A DNA stretch of 62,271 bases, from assembly GCA_002448445.1 (NCBI GenBank), contig DJYC01000065.1, positions 1 to 62,271 on the forward strand, in the 5' to 3' direction. Shown here piece by piece: positions 1 through 8,600 of this stretch (position 1 is its first letter; the number at the start of each line of letters is the position of its first letter). A program made the translations under genes and the position numbers. The notes beneath the pieces are model-generated. The model was given only the letters and a program-made list of their open reading frames with translations. It was not told the DNA's origin and made no database searches. Origin of the DNA: Treponema sp. UBA6988. Lineage in GTDB: Bacteria > Spirochaetota > Spirochaetia > Treponematales > Treponemataceae.

Positions 1-575
1 TCAAGACCTTCGTGGCTAAGGTGCCAGATGTTTTCGTCACGGCTGTATGACTGGTCGTGCTTCATTGGAACTTCAAGACCGCGCTTTTCAAGGTAGGCAA
101 TCTCTGCCTCGCGACTGTCCATATCCCATTTTGGGTCACGCCAAGCGGCAATAACCTTGATGTCTGGAGCAAATGCCTTGATTGCAAGTTCAAAGCGAAC
201 CTGGTCGTTACCCTTTCCTGTAGCACCGTGGCAGATTGCAACAGCCTTTTCCTGGCGGGCATATTCAACCAAAATCTTTCCAATAAGAGGACGAGCTGTA
301 GAAGTACCCAAAAGATACTCGTCTTCGTAAACTGCGTTTGCCTTAAGGGCTGCCCAGCAGTATTCTTCAATATATTCCTTTCTTGCGTCAACAACGTAGC
401 AGGCCGAAGCACCAGTCTTGAGCGCACGGCTCTTGATTGCTGCCCAGTCATCGCCCTGACCCAAGTCGATGCAGACGGCAATTACGTCGTAGTCATAATT
501 TTCTTTTAACCAAGGAATGATAACCGTAGTATCAAGTCCGCCTGAATAAGCCAAAACAACTTTGTCTTTTGCCAT
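1..575 (-). CDS. argG: argininosuccinate synthase, N-terminal part (cut by window edge)
   Basis: ATP-dependent ligation of citrulline and aspartate to argininosuccinate in arginine synthesis, in the cytoplasm. Read from an ATG at 575, the protein begins MAKDKVVLAYSGGLDTTV, with the SGGLDTT ATP-pyrophosphatase loop of the family. It continues with conserved argG stretches such as VIAVCIDLGQGDDW and ATGKGNDQVRFEL. About 191 codons are present and the 3' half lies outside the window. The start is supported by an AGAGGT Shine-Dalgarno about 5 nt upstream. No neighbouring arginine gene is visible, and the upstream side is a non-coding repeat region. The identification is secure. Confidence 0.96.
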   Translation of the reverse strand, partial: MAKDKVVLAYSGGLDTTVIIPWLKENYDYDVIAVCIDLGQGDDWAAIKSRALKTGASACYVVDARKEYIEEYCWAALKANAVYEDEYLLGTSTARPLIGKILVEYARQEKAVAICHGATGKGNDQVRFELAIKAFAPDIKVIAAWRDPKWDMDSREAEIAYLEKRGLEVPMKHDQSYSRDENIWHLSHEGL

Positions 576-665
576 AGTTGACCTCTGTAAATGTAAGTTT
601 ATACATCCGTTATACAGTTTATTTCATAAATATACAAGTACCTGTTTTGCATCTTACATATCACA

Positions 666-809
666 GAAATTAGTTTTGGGCTCCACTACCAGCAAAATCT
701 GTCTGAAAATCCATGGTGCGCGGTAATAGGACTTTCGCTCACTTTGTTCGCCCCGCGCAAATGGATTTTCAGCCATATTTTGCTTCCCGTTACGCCCAAA
801 ACTAATTTC
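666..809. repeat. nested inverted-repeat element, family 1, copy 1
   Basis: Perfect 16-bp terminal inverted repeats (GAAATTAGTTTTGGGC at 666-681 and its complement at 794-809) enclose a second arm (CTGAAAATCCAT / ATGGATTTTCAG) and an inner GCGCGG/CCGCGC stem. The element has no ORF. It recurs at 15534-15668 and, inverted with a different core, at 32279-32513. It fills most of the argG-pgeF gap (576-983). I see nothing else there except AT-rich sequence. It could be a MITE-like element or a structured RNA or terminator unit. Confidence 0.85.
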
Positions 810-983
810 CGTTTCTTTTCATAAGAGAAAACAGATTTCTAAGCTTGTATATTGGCGGCACTTGCCATTAGCTACAAGTGACTTGCAACACGATTATAGA
901 ATAGCACATCGAAAACGTTTCCACAAATATTTTTATATTTTTAGGTGTAAAATCAGATTATTAGCCAAGAAAAAGATACAATT

Positions 984-1775
984 CTACCATTTAACCCAGG
1001 CAGCCTGAACGGTAAAGAGCTTCTGCCTTTCTTCCAGCGAGAGGCTTTGTGGAAGGGATGACGTCTGGCGGCGGAAGGAGCCAAATTTGTAGTTACCATC
1101 GGGATTTTTTTTGCAGCAGGTGCAGTCGGAGCTTATGACTATGTTTTCCTGGGGAACTCCTATTTTTTTTAATGCCTCAAGGTTTGCCTTTGCCATGGAT
1201 AGAGCATACTTTCCCGCATTCTCACCTTGACGGATGGGGCTTACGCAGTCGGGGGTAAAGTTTTGGGCAAAAAAGGAAGAACGGTCTTCTTCTATAAAAT
1301 AGCAGCAGTCGTGGATGTGGGGAGCCATTATTACGCAGAAATCTTCCACCCTTGCACCGTATTTTTCTTGGGCAAGCATAATGGCATCACAGGCAATTCC
1401 TGTTCCCTTCCAGCCAGAATGAAGGGCACCAAAGACTTTGCTAACAGGGTCGTAGATAAGGATAGGCATACAGTCTGCAGCCGTTATCACCGGGATGATT
1501 TTCCTGTTCTGGGTAATGATTCCGTCCCCCTGCAGTCCCTGCACTTGGGAGGCTTCGTCAATTGCATAAACCGTGTGGGAATGGATAAGTTCCACTGCGG
1601 CAATCGTCTTGTCTGGAGATGAAAGTTCATTCAAAAAAGAGGTGCGGTTGGGGTTTTCCTCATTCCACCTAAAGCGCATGGATCCGTTTTTTAAAAGAGT
1701 CATGCCTGCCACCGGGGAATCTGGCACTACTTTTCCTCCCCGGCAAAAGTTCAATGCAAGAAATTCTTCCTTCAA
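984..1775 (-). CDS. pgeF: purine nucleoside phosphorylase / laccase-fold protein (YfiH/PgeF family)
   Basis: 263 aa, the normal size for the YfiH/DUF152 family, a copper/zinc laccase-fold protein. Members cleave purine nucleosides or edit peptidoglycan precursors. The family signatures are present: ELIHSHTVY, then TAADCMPILIYDP, then HSGWKGT, then a C-terminal SSDCTCCKKNPD motif. The His and Cys residues in these motifs are the expected metal ligands. The ORF opens with a TTG, preceded by AGGA about 9 nt upstream. No ATG fits before the conserved region. It starts 15 nt after the stop of the 575-aa gene, so the two are probably co-transcribed. The substrate cannot be told from sequence. Confidence 0.88.
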   Translation of the reverse strand: MKEEFLALNFCRGGKVVPDSPVAGMTLLKNGSMRFRWNEENPNRTSFLNELSSPDKTIAAVELIHSHTVYAIDEASQVQGLQGDGIITQNRKIIPVITAADCMPILIYDPVSKVFGALHSGWKGTGIACDAIMLAQEKYGARVEDFCVIMAPHIHDCCYFIEEDRSSFFAQNFTPDCVSPIRQGENAGKYALSMAKANLEALKKIGVPQENIVISSDCTCCKKNPDGNYKFGSFRRQTSSLPQSLSLEERQKLFTVQAAWVKW

Positions 1776-1790
1776 TTTACTTTTCCTGCG

Positions 1791-3518
1791 TTAAACCTGG
1801 GTAGAATCAAGCGGCTCCATTTCCTGAACAACTTCGTAGGAATGCTGGATACCGTTGCGGGCCTGTGCAAGCCTTTCGCGGAATTTCTTGTTGTCGTGAC
1901 CTGCAATCTTTGCAATATTTGTAAGCGGGCCGTAGTAAGGGGTAACCTTTTCGCCAAGCATTCCGCCTATCAAGTCCACCATGCTGCGGCAGGCCTTTCC
2001 AAAGCCGTTCACAATCTCTCGGGCAGAATCTTCAACATTTTCCATAAGTGAAGCAAGTTCCTGCAGCTCAATCTTTCCCAAGTGCTCAACTCCGTCGTAG
2101 GAGCCAAAGCGAAGTCCAAATTCTCCGCCGGCAGAAAGCTGGTTTGCAAACACATCCAGCTTGTCTTTAACGGTAGAAAATAGGTTGAAGGTATCTGTGT
2201 ACTCAAGGCGGTTTTGTCTAAGTGCAAACTCACCCTCCACGGCGGCTGTGTCCAGCGGTGGAAGATAAAGCTTGTAGACGTTCTTCATAAAGCCGTTTAT
2301 AAAGCCAATAGTCAAATCGTAGTGGAAAGAGATGGAAGTATTTGCAAACTTAGCCCAAGGCCTGAACGGGAACATGGGGAAATCTGCCATCTCAAAGTAG
2401 CCCTTAATCTTTTCCTTAATCTTTTCCTTTTTGTAGTCGCGGTTCCACTGCTCCCACCTCTGGTCAAACAGGGACTTCCACTTTGCCCTGTACCTGATAA
2501 GCCAATCTTCTCCGCCACCATAAGCTTCCGGGAAGTAGAGGGAATTTTCAAAGACAACCTTTGCAAGATTGTACATAGGAACCGTTTGGGCAAAAGTCTT
2601 TATGGCAGAAAATTCACCTGCCGCACTGTTAACAAAGTCTGTGCCTGCCTGAGCCACCTGGTCAAGGGATTCAAAGCCAGAAACCAGCCCCCTGTGCTCG
2701 TTGAACATGTAAAGTGTCTGGATAAGTTCATCCGTGATGGGAACGTAGTTGCACATGACGCGCGCAAATTCCGGAAAGTCGGCCTTTATCTGCGCATAGA
2801 GGGTTTCTTTTGTGTTGGTTTCCGACTTGTAGAAGCGGGAAATCATCTTTCCAAATGGAATCTTAACGAACTGCTTTAGCCATTCAACGCAGCGCACACA
2901 GGCATAGACCTCGTTTTTCTTCTGCATTGGAATTTCGTCAAGGATGGCCTCCATCTTTGCAATAAGGGATGCCCTCATTTCCTTTGTAATTACCTTCTGG
3001 AAAGAGTACTGGTAGGGATCGGAAGCCTTTTCTATGCTTGCGCCCACGTTAGGCATTATTATGTAACCGAGCAAAATATAGAAGGAGTCCGGGTCAACTT
3101 CATAGGCCTGAATGGACGGCAAAAAGAAGTCTGCGCTCTTTTTTAGCTGTACAATCTTGTCGTAGAAGCCTTGAATCAGGGCCTTGCGCTTGTGGTCTAT
3201 AAGACCGGGATACTCTTTTTCTATTCCCTTGGCAATCTGGTTCACAAGGAATTTGTTGAACACGTCGTCTATAGAAGTATTGGTAATTGTTGCAAGAAGC
3301 CAGAGGAAAATCTGCCTAAAGAATGACTGCTTCTTGAACTGGGAATTCAGGTCGCTTTCACCCTCGCTTTCCCCTGCAGCCTGGTCGGGAGCATTCAGCT
3401 GGCCGGAGCCTACGGAACGCCCCTTCTTCATCTTGTTTAGCATCTGCTCACGTTCAGAAGTGCTTATTCCAACAACGAGATTGTCAAACGTTGAATTTGA
3501 ATTCGCTTTTTTTGCCAT
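1791..3518 (-). CDS. conserved spirochaete-type protein of unknown function
   Basis: 575 aa, not recognised at domain level. It resembles large cytoplasmic Treponema proteins filed as DUF5312, but that label is from memory. There is no signal peptide or obvious transmembrane segment. The N-terminal 60 residues are low complexity and polar, and the rest is mainly helical with many aromatic residues. The ATG at 3518 has a GGAAG Shine-Dalgarno about 5 nt upstream. It is followed 15 nt later by pgeF, which suggests one transcript. No catalytic motif stands out, so no function is proposed. Confidence 0.8.
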   Translation of the reverse strand: MAKKANSNSTFDNLVVGISTSEREQMLNKMKKGRSVGSGQLNAPDQAAGESEGESDLNSQFKKQSFFRQIFLWLLATITNTSIDDVFNKFLVNQIAKGIEKEYPGLIDHKRKALIQGFYDKIVQLKKSADFFLPSIQAYEVDPDSFYILLGYIIMPNVGASIEKASDPYQYSFQKVITKEMRASLIAKMEAILDEIPMQKKNEVYACVRCVEWLKQFVKIPFGKMISRFYKSETNTKETLYAQIKADFPEFARVMCNYVPITDELIQTLYMFNEHRGLVSGFESLDQVAQAGTDFVNSAAGEFSAIKTFAQTVPMYNLAKVVFENSLYFPEAYGGGEDWLIRYRAKWKSLFDQRWEQWNRDYKKEKIKEKIKGYFEMADFPMFPFRPWAKFANTSISFHYDLTIGFINGFMKNVYKLYLPPLDTAAVEGEFALRQNRLEYTDTFNLFSTVKDKLDVFANQLSAGGEFGLRFGSYDGVEHLGKIELQELASLMENVEDSAREIVNGFGKACRSMVDLIGGMLGEKVTPYYGPLTNIAKIAGHDNKKFRERLAQARNGIQHSYEVVQEMEPLDSTQV

Positions 3519-3668
3519 TAGTCTTCCTTTTTATATAAGCAAAATCACCGGTACTGACCCGGCAATTAAAAATTCTCTCTCTTAGTCTATCGGCATATAT
3601 TGGTAGAGACTTCTTTTATTTTGATGATTTTTTTTAATGATTTTTTTTAAAAATTCTCTGTTTACATA

Positions 3669-3697
3669 TTGACATTTTTTTTCGCTTAGTGTATAAA
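3669..3697 (+). promoter_or_regulatory. sigma70-type promoter of the tRNA unit
   Basis: Perfect -35 TTGACA (3669-3674), 17-bp spacer, -10 TATAAA (3692-3697). The predicted start near 3704 is about 11 nt before the first tRNA. It explains expression of both tRNAs and is the cleanest promoter in the window. Confidence 0.8.
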
Positions 3698-3714
3698 TAT
3701 CACTATCCATTCAT

Positions 3715-3785
3715 TCCCCGATTGTGTAATGGTAGCACCTCAGATTCTGGTTCTGATTGTGGGGGTTCGAATCCTCCTTGGGGAA
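3715..3785 (+). tRNA. tRNA-Gln (anticodon CTG)
   Basis: Folded by hand into a cloverleaf. The acceptor TCCCCGA pairs with TTGGGGA, and the D stem is GTG/CAC. The anticodon stem TCAGA/TCTGA holds the loop TTCTGGT, giving anticodon CTG, which reads CAG. The T arm is GGGGG-TTCGAAT-CCTCC. The discriminator is A3785 and the CCA end is not encoded. It is 71 nt long. Confidence 0.93.
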
Positions 3786-3791
3786 CTTAAG

Positions 3792-3817
3792 AAGCCGACT
3801 GCAAAGCCGGCTTTTTT
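3792..3817 (+). terminator. hairpin with T-run between the two tRNAs
   Basis: AAGCCG (3792-3797) pairs with CGGCTT (3808-3813), followed by a run of T. It is a Rho-independent-like structure directly after tRNA-Gln. It would reduce read-through to tRNA-Glu, which lies only a few bases downstream. Confidence 0.6.
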
Positions 3818-3821
3818 TAAC

Positions 3822-3893
3822 GGTTGGTTCGTCTAACGGTTAGGACGAGAGATTCTCAATCTCTAAACACGGGTTCGATTCCCGTACCGACTA
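3822..3893 (+). tRNA. tRNA-Glu (anticodon CTC)
   Basis: Cloverleaf by hand. The acceptor GGTTGGT pairs with ACCGACT (with two G-T pairs), and the D stem is GTC/GAC. The anticodon stem AGAGA/TCTCT holds the loop TTCTCAA, giving anticodon CTC, which reads GAG. The T arm is ACGGG-TTCGATT-CCCGT. The discriminator is A3893 and CCA is not encoded. Confidence 0.93.
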
Positions 3894-4065
3894 AATAATT
3901 TCATAAAGTTAACAGACAAAATAACCCCTTAAAAATCCAGCAAACATCTTAGCACCAAGGAATCGAACCGCGAAGTGAGCGCGCCGACAGGCAGAATATT
4001 GACTTTTTTACATATCTACTCCATTATGTTATGAACCGTCCACATCAGGGCGCAAGGAGTAAAAA

Positions 4066-4980
4066 GTGAAAATAAAATCAAAAGTATTCGTTCTGTTTCT
4101 TATGATGTTCTTCGCAGCATTCAACCTGAATGCGGCAGGCATAAACTTGAAGGCGAAAAAGACTAAGGAGACAAAGGTAGAAGCTATATACATAGAAAAA
4201 ATTTCAGTTACGGCCCCCGACGGCAATGGCAAAGAGCACGAGCTGGAAGGCCTGGCTTTTTTGTTCGAGATAACAAAGCTAAAGAAAAACGACAAGGTTT
4301 TATGCATGCAGGAATTAAGGGATTTTACGATAGACGGCGTAAGCTATGCGCAGACTACAAAAGAGAAGCTGGGCATTTCTGTCGAACCAAAAACCGTGAT
4401 TGAAGACTCATACAAGCTTGCAGAAGAAAATCCAAACTTAAAGAATATAATTAAAAACAAAAAGAGCGGAATTGTCATGGAAACTGCCATTTTCGGTGCC
4501 GATTTGCCGCAAAATGGAAAGGTGTCCGTAACAGTCCAGGTTGGCTGGGGTGATGTTGACAAGGAAAAAAACACAAGCTCCAATGAAACGACAGAAGACT
4601 TCACCTTTGAATTTAACCTTTCCGATTTTTTTGAAAGCGAAAAAAAGGAAGTGCTTCAGTTAATCAATGATTTCAAAAAAGACACTGATTTTTCCCCGGA
4701 ACATCTGAAAAACTATTCGCAAATCATTGTATTTGCCACAAAAAACAAAGACGTAAAAATCACAATCAGCACAGACTATCTGCCAAAGTTAAATTCTCCC
4801 GATGACTATTCCTATGTATTTATACTGGCATACATCTGCGGAAATTTGGAAAAGCAGCTTGTCTCTGGGAACTACACCAACTCCGCAAAAGAGGGAATCG
4901 AATTTGAGCTTTTAAAATACAAGCAGCTAAAGGAAATCAAAAAAGACCTAAACATCAGCTTTTTTGAGGACATGATGTAA
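4066..4980 (+). CDS. exported hypothetical protein
   Basis: 304 aa with a clear N-terminal signal peptide: basic MKIKSK, a hydrophobic core to about residue 20, and an AAG-type cleavage site. The mature part is Lys/Glu-rich and probably periplasmic or surface-exposed. I do not recognise a domain. The GTG start at 4066 follows a perfect AAGGAG Shine-Dalgarno at 4054-4059. A possible -35 TTGACT lies at 3999-4004. It is convergent with the ATPase gene ending at 4994. It is probably a lineage-restricted envelope protein. Confidence 0.75.
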   Translation: MKIKSKVFVLFLMMFFAAFNLNAAGINLKAKKTKETKVEAIYIEKISVTAPDGNGKEHELEGLAFLFEITKLKKNDKVLCMQELRDFTIDGVSYAQTTKEKLGISVEPKTVIEDSYKLAEENPNLKNIIKNKKSGIVMETAIFGADLPQNGKVSVTVQVGWGDVDKEKNTSSNETTEDFTFEFNLSDFFESEKKEVLQLINDFKKDTDFSPEHLKNYSQIIVFATKNKDVKITISTDYLPKLNSPDDYSYVFILAYICGNLEKQLVSGNYTNSAKEGIEFELLKYKQLKEIKKDLNISFFEDMM

Positions 4981-4993
4981 GCGTAAGCCGGAG

Positions 4994-6529
4994 TTAAATC
5001 TTAAAGAGGGTGCTCAAAAGTCCCCTTCCAAGAGATGCGCCTATGTTGCCGCCGATTTTTTTGCCCAAGGAACCAAAGTTTCCGCCGAGGGCTTTTCCAA
5101 CTTCGCGGCCAAGGCTTGAACCCATGGAAGAAGTTGCGCGCCTTCCGCTTTTGGCCAGAGGGCTTTTTGAAGTGCCACTTTTTTTTGCAGTGCCGGAAGT
5201 GCTTGCAGAAGATTTTGCAGAGGCTTCCTCCTGCTGCTTTTTTGCCTGCGAAAGAGTTTCGTATGCGGAAAGAGGGTCAAGGTCATTCTTGTATTTTTCA
5301 TAGAGGGAATTTGACCTCATGCAGGAATCCCTTGCTATGGCATCGGCAGGCCCAATCTTGCTTTGCGGGGGAAGGATATTGACCTTTTGGCAAACTTCTG
5401 GAACACCATTTTCGTCCAGGAAAGAAACTATTGTCTCCCCTATTCCAAGATTCTGTATTACTTCTTCCGTGTTGAATTCAGGGTTGCTTCTAAAAGACTG
5501 GGCGGCTGCCTTTAGGGCTTTCTGATCTGCAGGAGTGTATGCGTGCAAGCCGTGCTGAATCTTGTTGCCGAGCTGTGAAAGAACTCCGTCCGTTATGTCC
5601 CTTGGGTTCTGGGTGCAGAAATAAACGCCAATGCCCTTGCTGCGGACAAGCTTTACCACCTGCTCGATTTTTTCCAGCAGTGCCTTTGGTGCATCGTTAA
5701 AGAGAAGGTGGGCTTCGTCAAAGAAGAATACCATCTTGGGCTTTTGGGCATCTCCAACTTCCGGCAGGTTTTCAAAAAGCTCGCTCAGCATCCAGAGCAG
5801 GAAGGTTGAATACAAGCGGGTGTCGTTTATGAGGCTTGAGCTGTCAAGAATGTTTATAACTCCGCGCCCCTGGCTGTCAGTGGCAAACCAGTCTTCTATT
5901 TTTAGCGAAGGTTCTCCAAAGAAGGTCTTTCCGCCTGCAATTTCCAGGGCTACAACTGCCCTTACTATGGCGGCTATTGACTGGGAAGAGATGTTTCCGT
6001 AGTCTGCGGCTAAATCCTTGGAATTTTCGTTCATGTAATTTAGGACAGCCTTCAGGTCCTTTGTGTCTACCATAAGAAGGTCGTTGTCGTCTGCAATCTG
6101 GAAGCAAATTGTAAGCAGGTCTGACTGGAGCTCGTTCAACTTCATTATGCGGGAAAGTAAAAGTGGCCCCATTTCGCTTACGGTGGTGCGGAGTTTTATT
6201 CCTTTTTTTCCAGTGAGGTCCCAGAGTGCTACGGGGTAAGAGCAGAAGGAAAAGCCTGCGTCATCCAGGCCAAATTTCTTTATTCTTGAATCCATGTCCG
6301 GGGAAGAGCTGCCTGTCTGCAAAAGGCCAGAAACGTCTCCCTTTACGTCTGCAATAAAGACTGGAACTCCCATGTCGCTGAATGATTCGCAGAGGACTTT
6401 TAGCGTTACGGTCTTACCGGTACCAGTTGCCCCGGCTATAAGTCCGTGCCTGTTTGCCATCTTGGGCTGAATGAAGACATTTTCTCCGCTTTGTGTATTG
6501 GCTATCCAAATTTTTTCATCTTTTATCAT
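4994..6529 (-). CDS. HerA/YjgR-type ATPase (DUF853 family)
   Basis: 511 aa FtsK/HerA-superfamily ATPase of the DUF853 (YjgR) type. Walker A is GATGTGKT (about residues 33-40). FIADVKGDVSGL follows, then Walker B MVFFFDEAHLL, then the YFCTQNPRDI sensor region. The last 90 residues are low complexity (Lys/Ser/Ala) and end in a Gly-rich segment. This tail is seen in DUF853 proteins. The cellular role of the family is poorly defined, and DNA or membrane-linked motor functions have been suggested. The ATG at 6529 has GGGAGC upstream. It is the last gene of the recN-nadK operon, 17 nt after the HD gene. Confidence 0.85.
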   Translation of the reverse strand: MIKDEKIWIANTQSGENVFIQPKMANRHGLIAGATGTGKTVTLKVLCESFSDMGVPVFIADVKGDVSGLLQTGSSSPDMDSRIKKFGLDDAGFSFCSYPVALWDLTGKKGIKLRTTVSEMGPLLLSRIMKLNELQSDLLTICFQIADDNDLLMVDTKDLKAVLNYMNENSKDLAADYGNISSQSIAAIVRAVVALEIAGGKTFFGEPSLKIEDWFATDSQGRGVINILDSSSLINDTRLYSTFLLWMLSELFENLPEVGDAQKPKMVFFFDEAHLLFNDAPKALLEKIEQVVKLVRSKGIGVYFCTQNPRDITDGVLSQLGNKIQHGLHAYTPADQKALKAAAQSFRSNPEFNTEEVIQNLGIGETIVSFLDENGVPEVCQKVNILPPQSKIGPADAIARDSCMRSNSLYEKYKNDLDPLSAYETLSQAKKQQEEASAKSSASTSGTAKKSGTSKSPLAKSGRRATSSMGSSLGREVGKALGGNFGSLGKKIGGNIGASLGRGLLSTLFKI

Positions 6530-6546
6530 AGGAGCTCCCTTTTTGC

Positions 6547-7767
6547 TTAGCTAGTGGCGAATGGAGCAAACAAACTCCCTGCGTCGATTCCGTTTATTAT
6601 AGTTCCCTGGGGATAGGACTTTAAAAGGTTTACCTTGCCGTCCCTAAGGTGCTTGCTTGTTATTCCGTGCTTTATGGATGAATCAGCTTCCAGCAGGGCA
6701 GAATAATGGTCTGCAAGGCGTACTATGCGTCCGTCCACAGGAGAATACTGGTCTGAATTGTATTTTTCGTTCAGATCGTCATATTCCACGCAGACGGTTT
6801 TTCCGTTAAGTATTATTCTGTTGCAAAATTCGTCATCTGTAAAGTACATTATCTCGTTCTTGTAGAAGTCTTCCATGTGGGGAACAAGGTCTTTGTTTAC
6901 GATGATTTCTTCTATTTCTTTGATTACAGACGGAAGGCCATGGGTTGCCTGCTTTACAGGAGAAATTATGTCCCTTGTTACCGCTTCCGGTAAATCGTGG
7001 AAGAGTCCGCAGAAGAAGTTGTTGAAAAGGCGCTTGGAGCAAAGCTTTACGCCGTTTTCCCGCTGCAAAAGAAGGGTTAGTATTGCAACAAAGAAGCAGT
7101 GTCCAAGAACGCTTGTCTTTGGTACGCGGGGTGTCTGGTTCCACCTGGTCTGGAAACGGAGCTGCTCTATTTTTGAAAGGAAGTCAAAGGGGCGCTGCCT
7201 TGTGTACAAAAGCTGGAGTCCCCTCAGGTCAAGGAATGACTGGATGTCTGCATAGACTTCTTTTTTTATCTGCTCAAGGCGCATGGGTTCGTTTACCGGG
7301 CTTATCATTTCCAGTTCGCGCAGGGTTGAATACTTGTGGGCGGCACGGAAAACCCGGGCTGTAAGTTCCTGGCCTTTTTCGAATGGGATGGAGCCGGATG
7401 TCCTACCGATATAGAGGGTAAAGCGGGAAAAAAGGTCCCTGTCGGAGATGAAGGTGCGGTACTGGTCAAGAACCCATTCATTGAGCTTTATGTATTCTTC
7501 CGGGTACTGGCTACGCAAAAGGCGTTCCACGGGGCTTTTTATGTCGCAGAGGGCAATTTTTCGCAGAAGGTCAAAGAGGGAGGCATAAATCATCCACTCC
7601 CAGTCTATCTTCTGACCGCGGTTTTCTTCAAATTTGCCGATGATGTACGCAACCACCATTTTTTCGGCAGACTTGTCCATTTCTACCACACTGAAAGGGC
7701 GAACCAAATCGTTCCAGCGTTCAATTGAAAATCCCTCGAAAATCTTAAGTGCAAAATTCTTATCCAT
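6547..7767 (-). CDS. HD-domain metal-dependent phosphohydrolase (YfbR-like)
   Basis: 406 aa. The C-terminal half contains an HD domain resembling 5'-nucleotidase YfbR. It has VLGHCFFVAILTLLL, then the HD pair in CGLFHDLPEAVTRDIISPVK, and a later Asp in RIVRLADHYSALLEA. The N-terminal 190 residues are helical and not recognised. It is twice the size of YfbR, so a regulatory or substrate-specific N-terminal domain is likely. It sits in the minus-strand operon between an unknown gene and the DUF853 ATPase. The ATG at 7767 has a weak Shine-Dalgarno. The substrate, probably a nucleotide, is an inference. Confidence 0.8.
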   Translation of the reverse strand: MDKNFALKIFEGFSIERWNDLVRPFSVVEMDKSAEKMVVAYIIGKFEENRGQKIDWEWMIYASLFDLLRKIALCDIKSPVERLLRSQYPEEYIKLNEWVLDQYRTFISDRDLFSRFTLYIGRTSGSIPFEKGQELTARVFRAAHKYSTLRELEMISPVNEPMRLEQIKKEVYADIQSFLDLRGLQLLYTRQRPFDFLSKIEQLRFQTRWNQTPRVPKTSVLGHCFFVAILTLLLQRENGVKLCSKRLFNNFFCGLFHDLPEAVTRDIISPVKQATHGLPSVIKEIEEIIVNKDLVPHMEDFYKNEIMYFTDDEFCNRIILNGKTVCVEYDDLNEKYNSDQYSPVDGRIVRLADHYSALLEADSSIKHGITSKHLRDGKVNLLKSYPQGTIINGIDAGSLFAPFATS

Positions 7768-7796
7768 CGTAAAACGGAGCCTGTTGGCGGCAAAAG

Positions 7797-8600
7797 CTAT
7801 TTGCTAGAACCGTCCTTCTGGTCCGCCTCCATCTTCTGCTTCCAGACAAGGGCCTTCTTGCGGATTTCTTCGCTGTTTTCGCTGTCGTTAAGCACCATTG
7901 CAACGCGTCTTGCCGCAATCAGGAAGTTTATTGCCTGCCTCATGTCGTCTATGCGGCGGGACGGGCCTTCGTATTTTGCGCGGTATTCGTCTGCACTTTT
8001 GTTCAAAAGCTTTCTTATAAGGCGCACGTAAAGAACTGAATTGTCGTAGTCCTTTGAAGAAGGGTCAAAATAGTCCTTTGCAGCCTGCTTCATGTCTATG
8101 AAATTCTTTGCAATTGCGGCAAATCTTGCCCTAAGCTCTACGAATGAAATTTCCCACTTGGAATTCTTTCCGAATGCATCAACAAGCAGATCTATTGCAA
8201 GACCTAACTTGCGAACCAGATAGAACCTTTTTTCTATGGGAGTGGCCTGAATCTTGCCCAGGGTTGGCTCCAGGTCGCGGAAGGGGCAGTCAACAGCATT
8301 TGTAACCACTTCTTCCATATAGATGATTGCCTTGTAGATTATCTTTCTGGCATCATTGAGGGCATCGTTGTTCTTTGTGTCAAGAATCTTGAGAGAGTAT
8401 GTGTTTATGGACATGTAAAGGGATGCAATCTTTAGCATGAGCTCGGCAAGTTCCAGCTTTTTATATTCAATGCCGTCCCTTGACTGGCGCATCTTAAAAA
8501 CAGCTTCCTTTTCCTGCTTAAGCAAGGCATCCACCTGGGCCTTTATTTCCTTTGACTTTGCCGAAAATTCTGCTCTTCCCTCTGTAGTTATGTTTGCCAT
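7797..8600 (-). CDS. conserved helical protein of unknown function
   Basis: 267 aa, highly charged and almost entirely helical, with no signal peptide or membrane segment. I do not recognise a family. Its ATG (8600-8598) overlaps the recN stop by one base (TAATG), so translation is probably coupled to recN. The protein may act with DNA repair, or may simply share an operon. It resembles cytoplasmic structural or scaffold proteins restricted to spirochaetes, but this is an impression only. Confidence 0.75.
   Translation of the reverse strand: MANITTEGRAEFSAKSKEIKAQVDALLKQEKEAVFKMRQSRDGIEYKKLELAELMLKIASLYMSINTYSLKILDTKNNDALNDARKIIYKAIIYMEEVVTNAVDCPFRDLEPTLGKIQATPIEKRFYLVRKLGLAIDLLVDAFGKNSKWEISFVELRARFAAIAKNFIDMKQAAKDYFDPSSKDYDNSVLYVRLIRKLLNKSADEYRAKYEGPSRRIDDMRQAINFLIAARRVAMVLNDSENSEEIRKKALVWKQKMEADQKDGSSK

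Noticed and set aside
57..509. Plus-strand open frame across the argG region
   Set aside because: It is antisense to argG, whose motifs are clear on the minus strand. The plus-strand protein has no domain and no Shine-Dalgarno.
2214..2879. Long plus-strand frame of 221 codons
   Set aside because: Antisense to the 575-aa gene, which has a good start and operon context. High-Cys, no recognisable domain.
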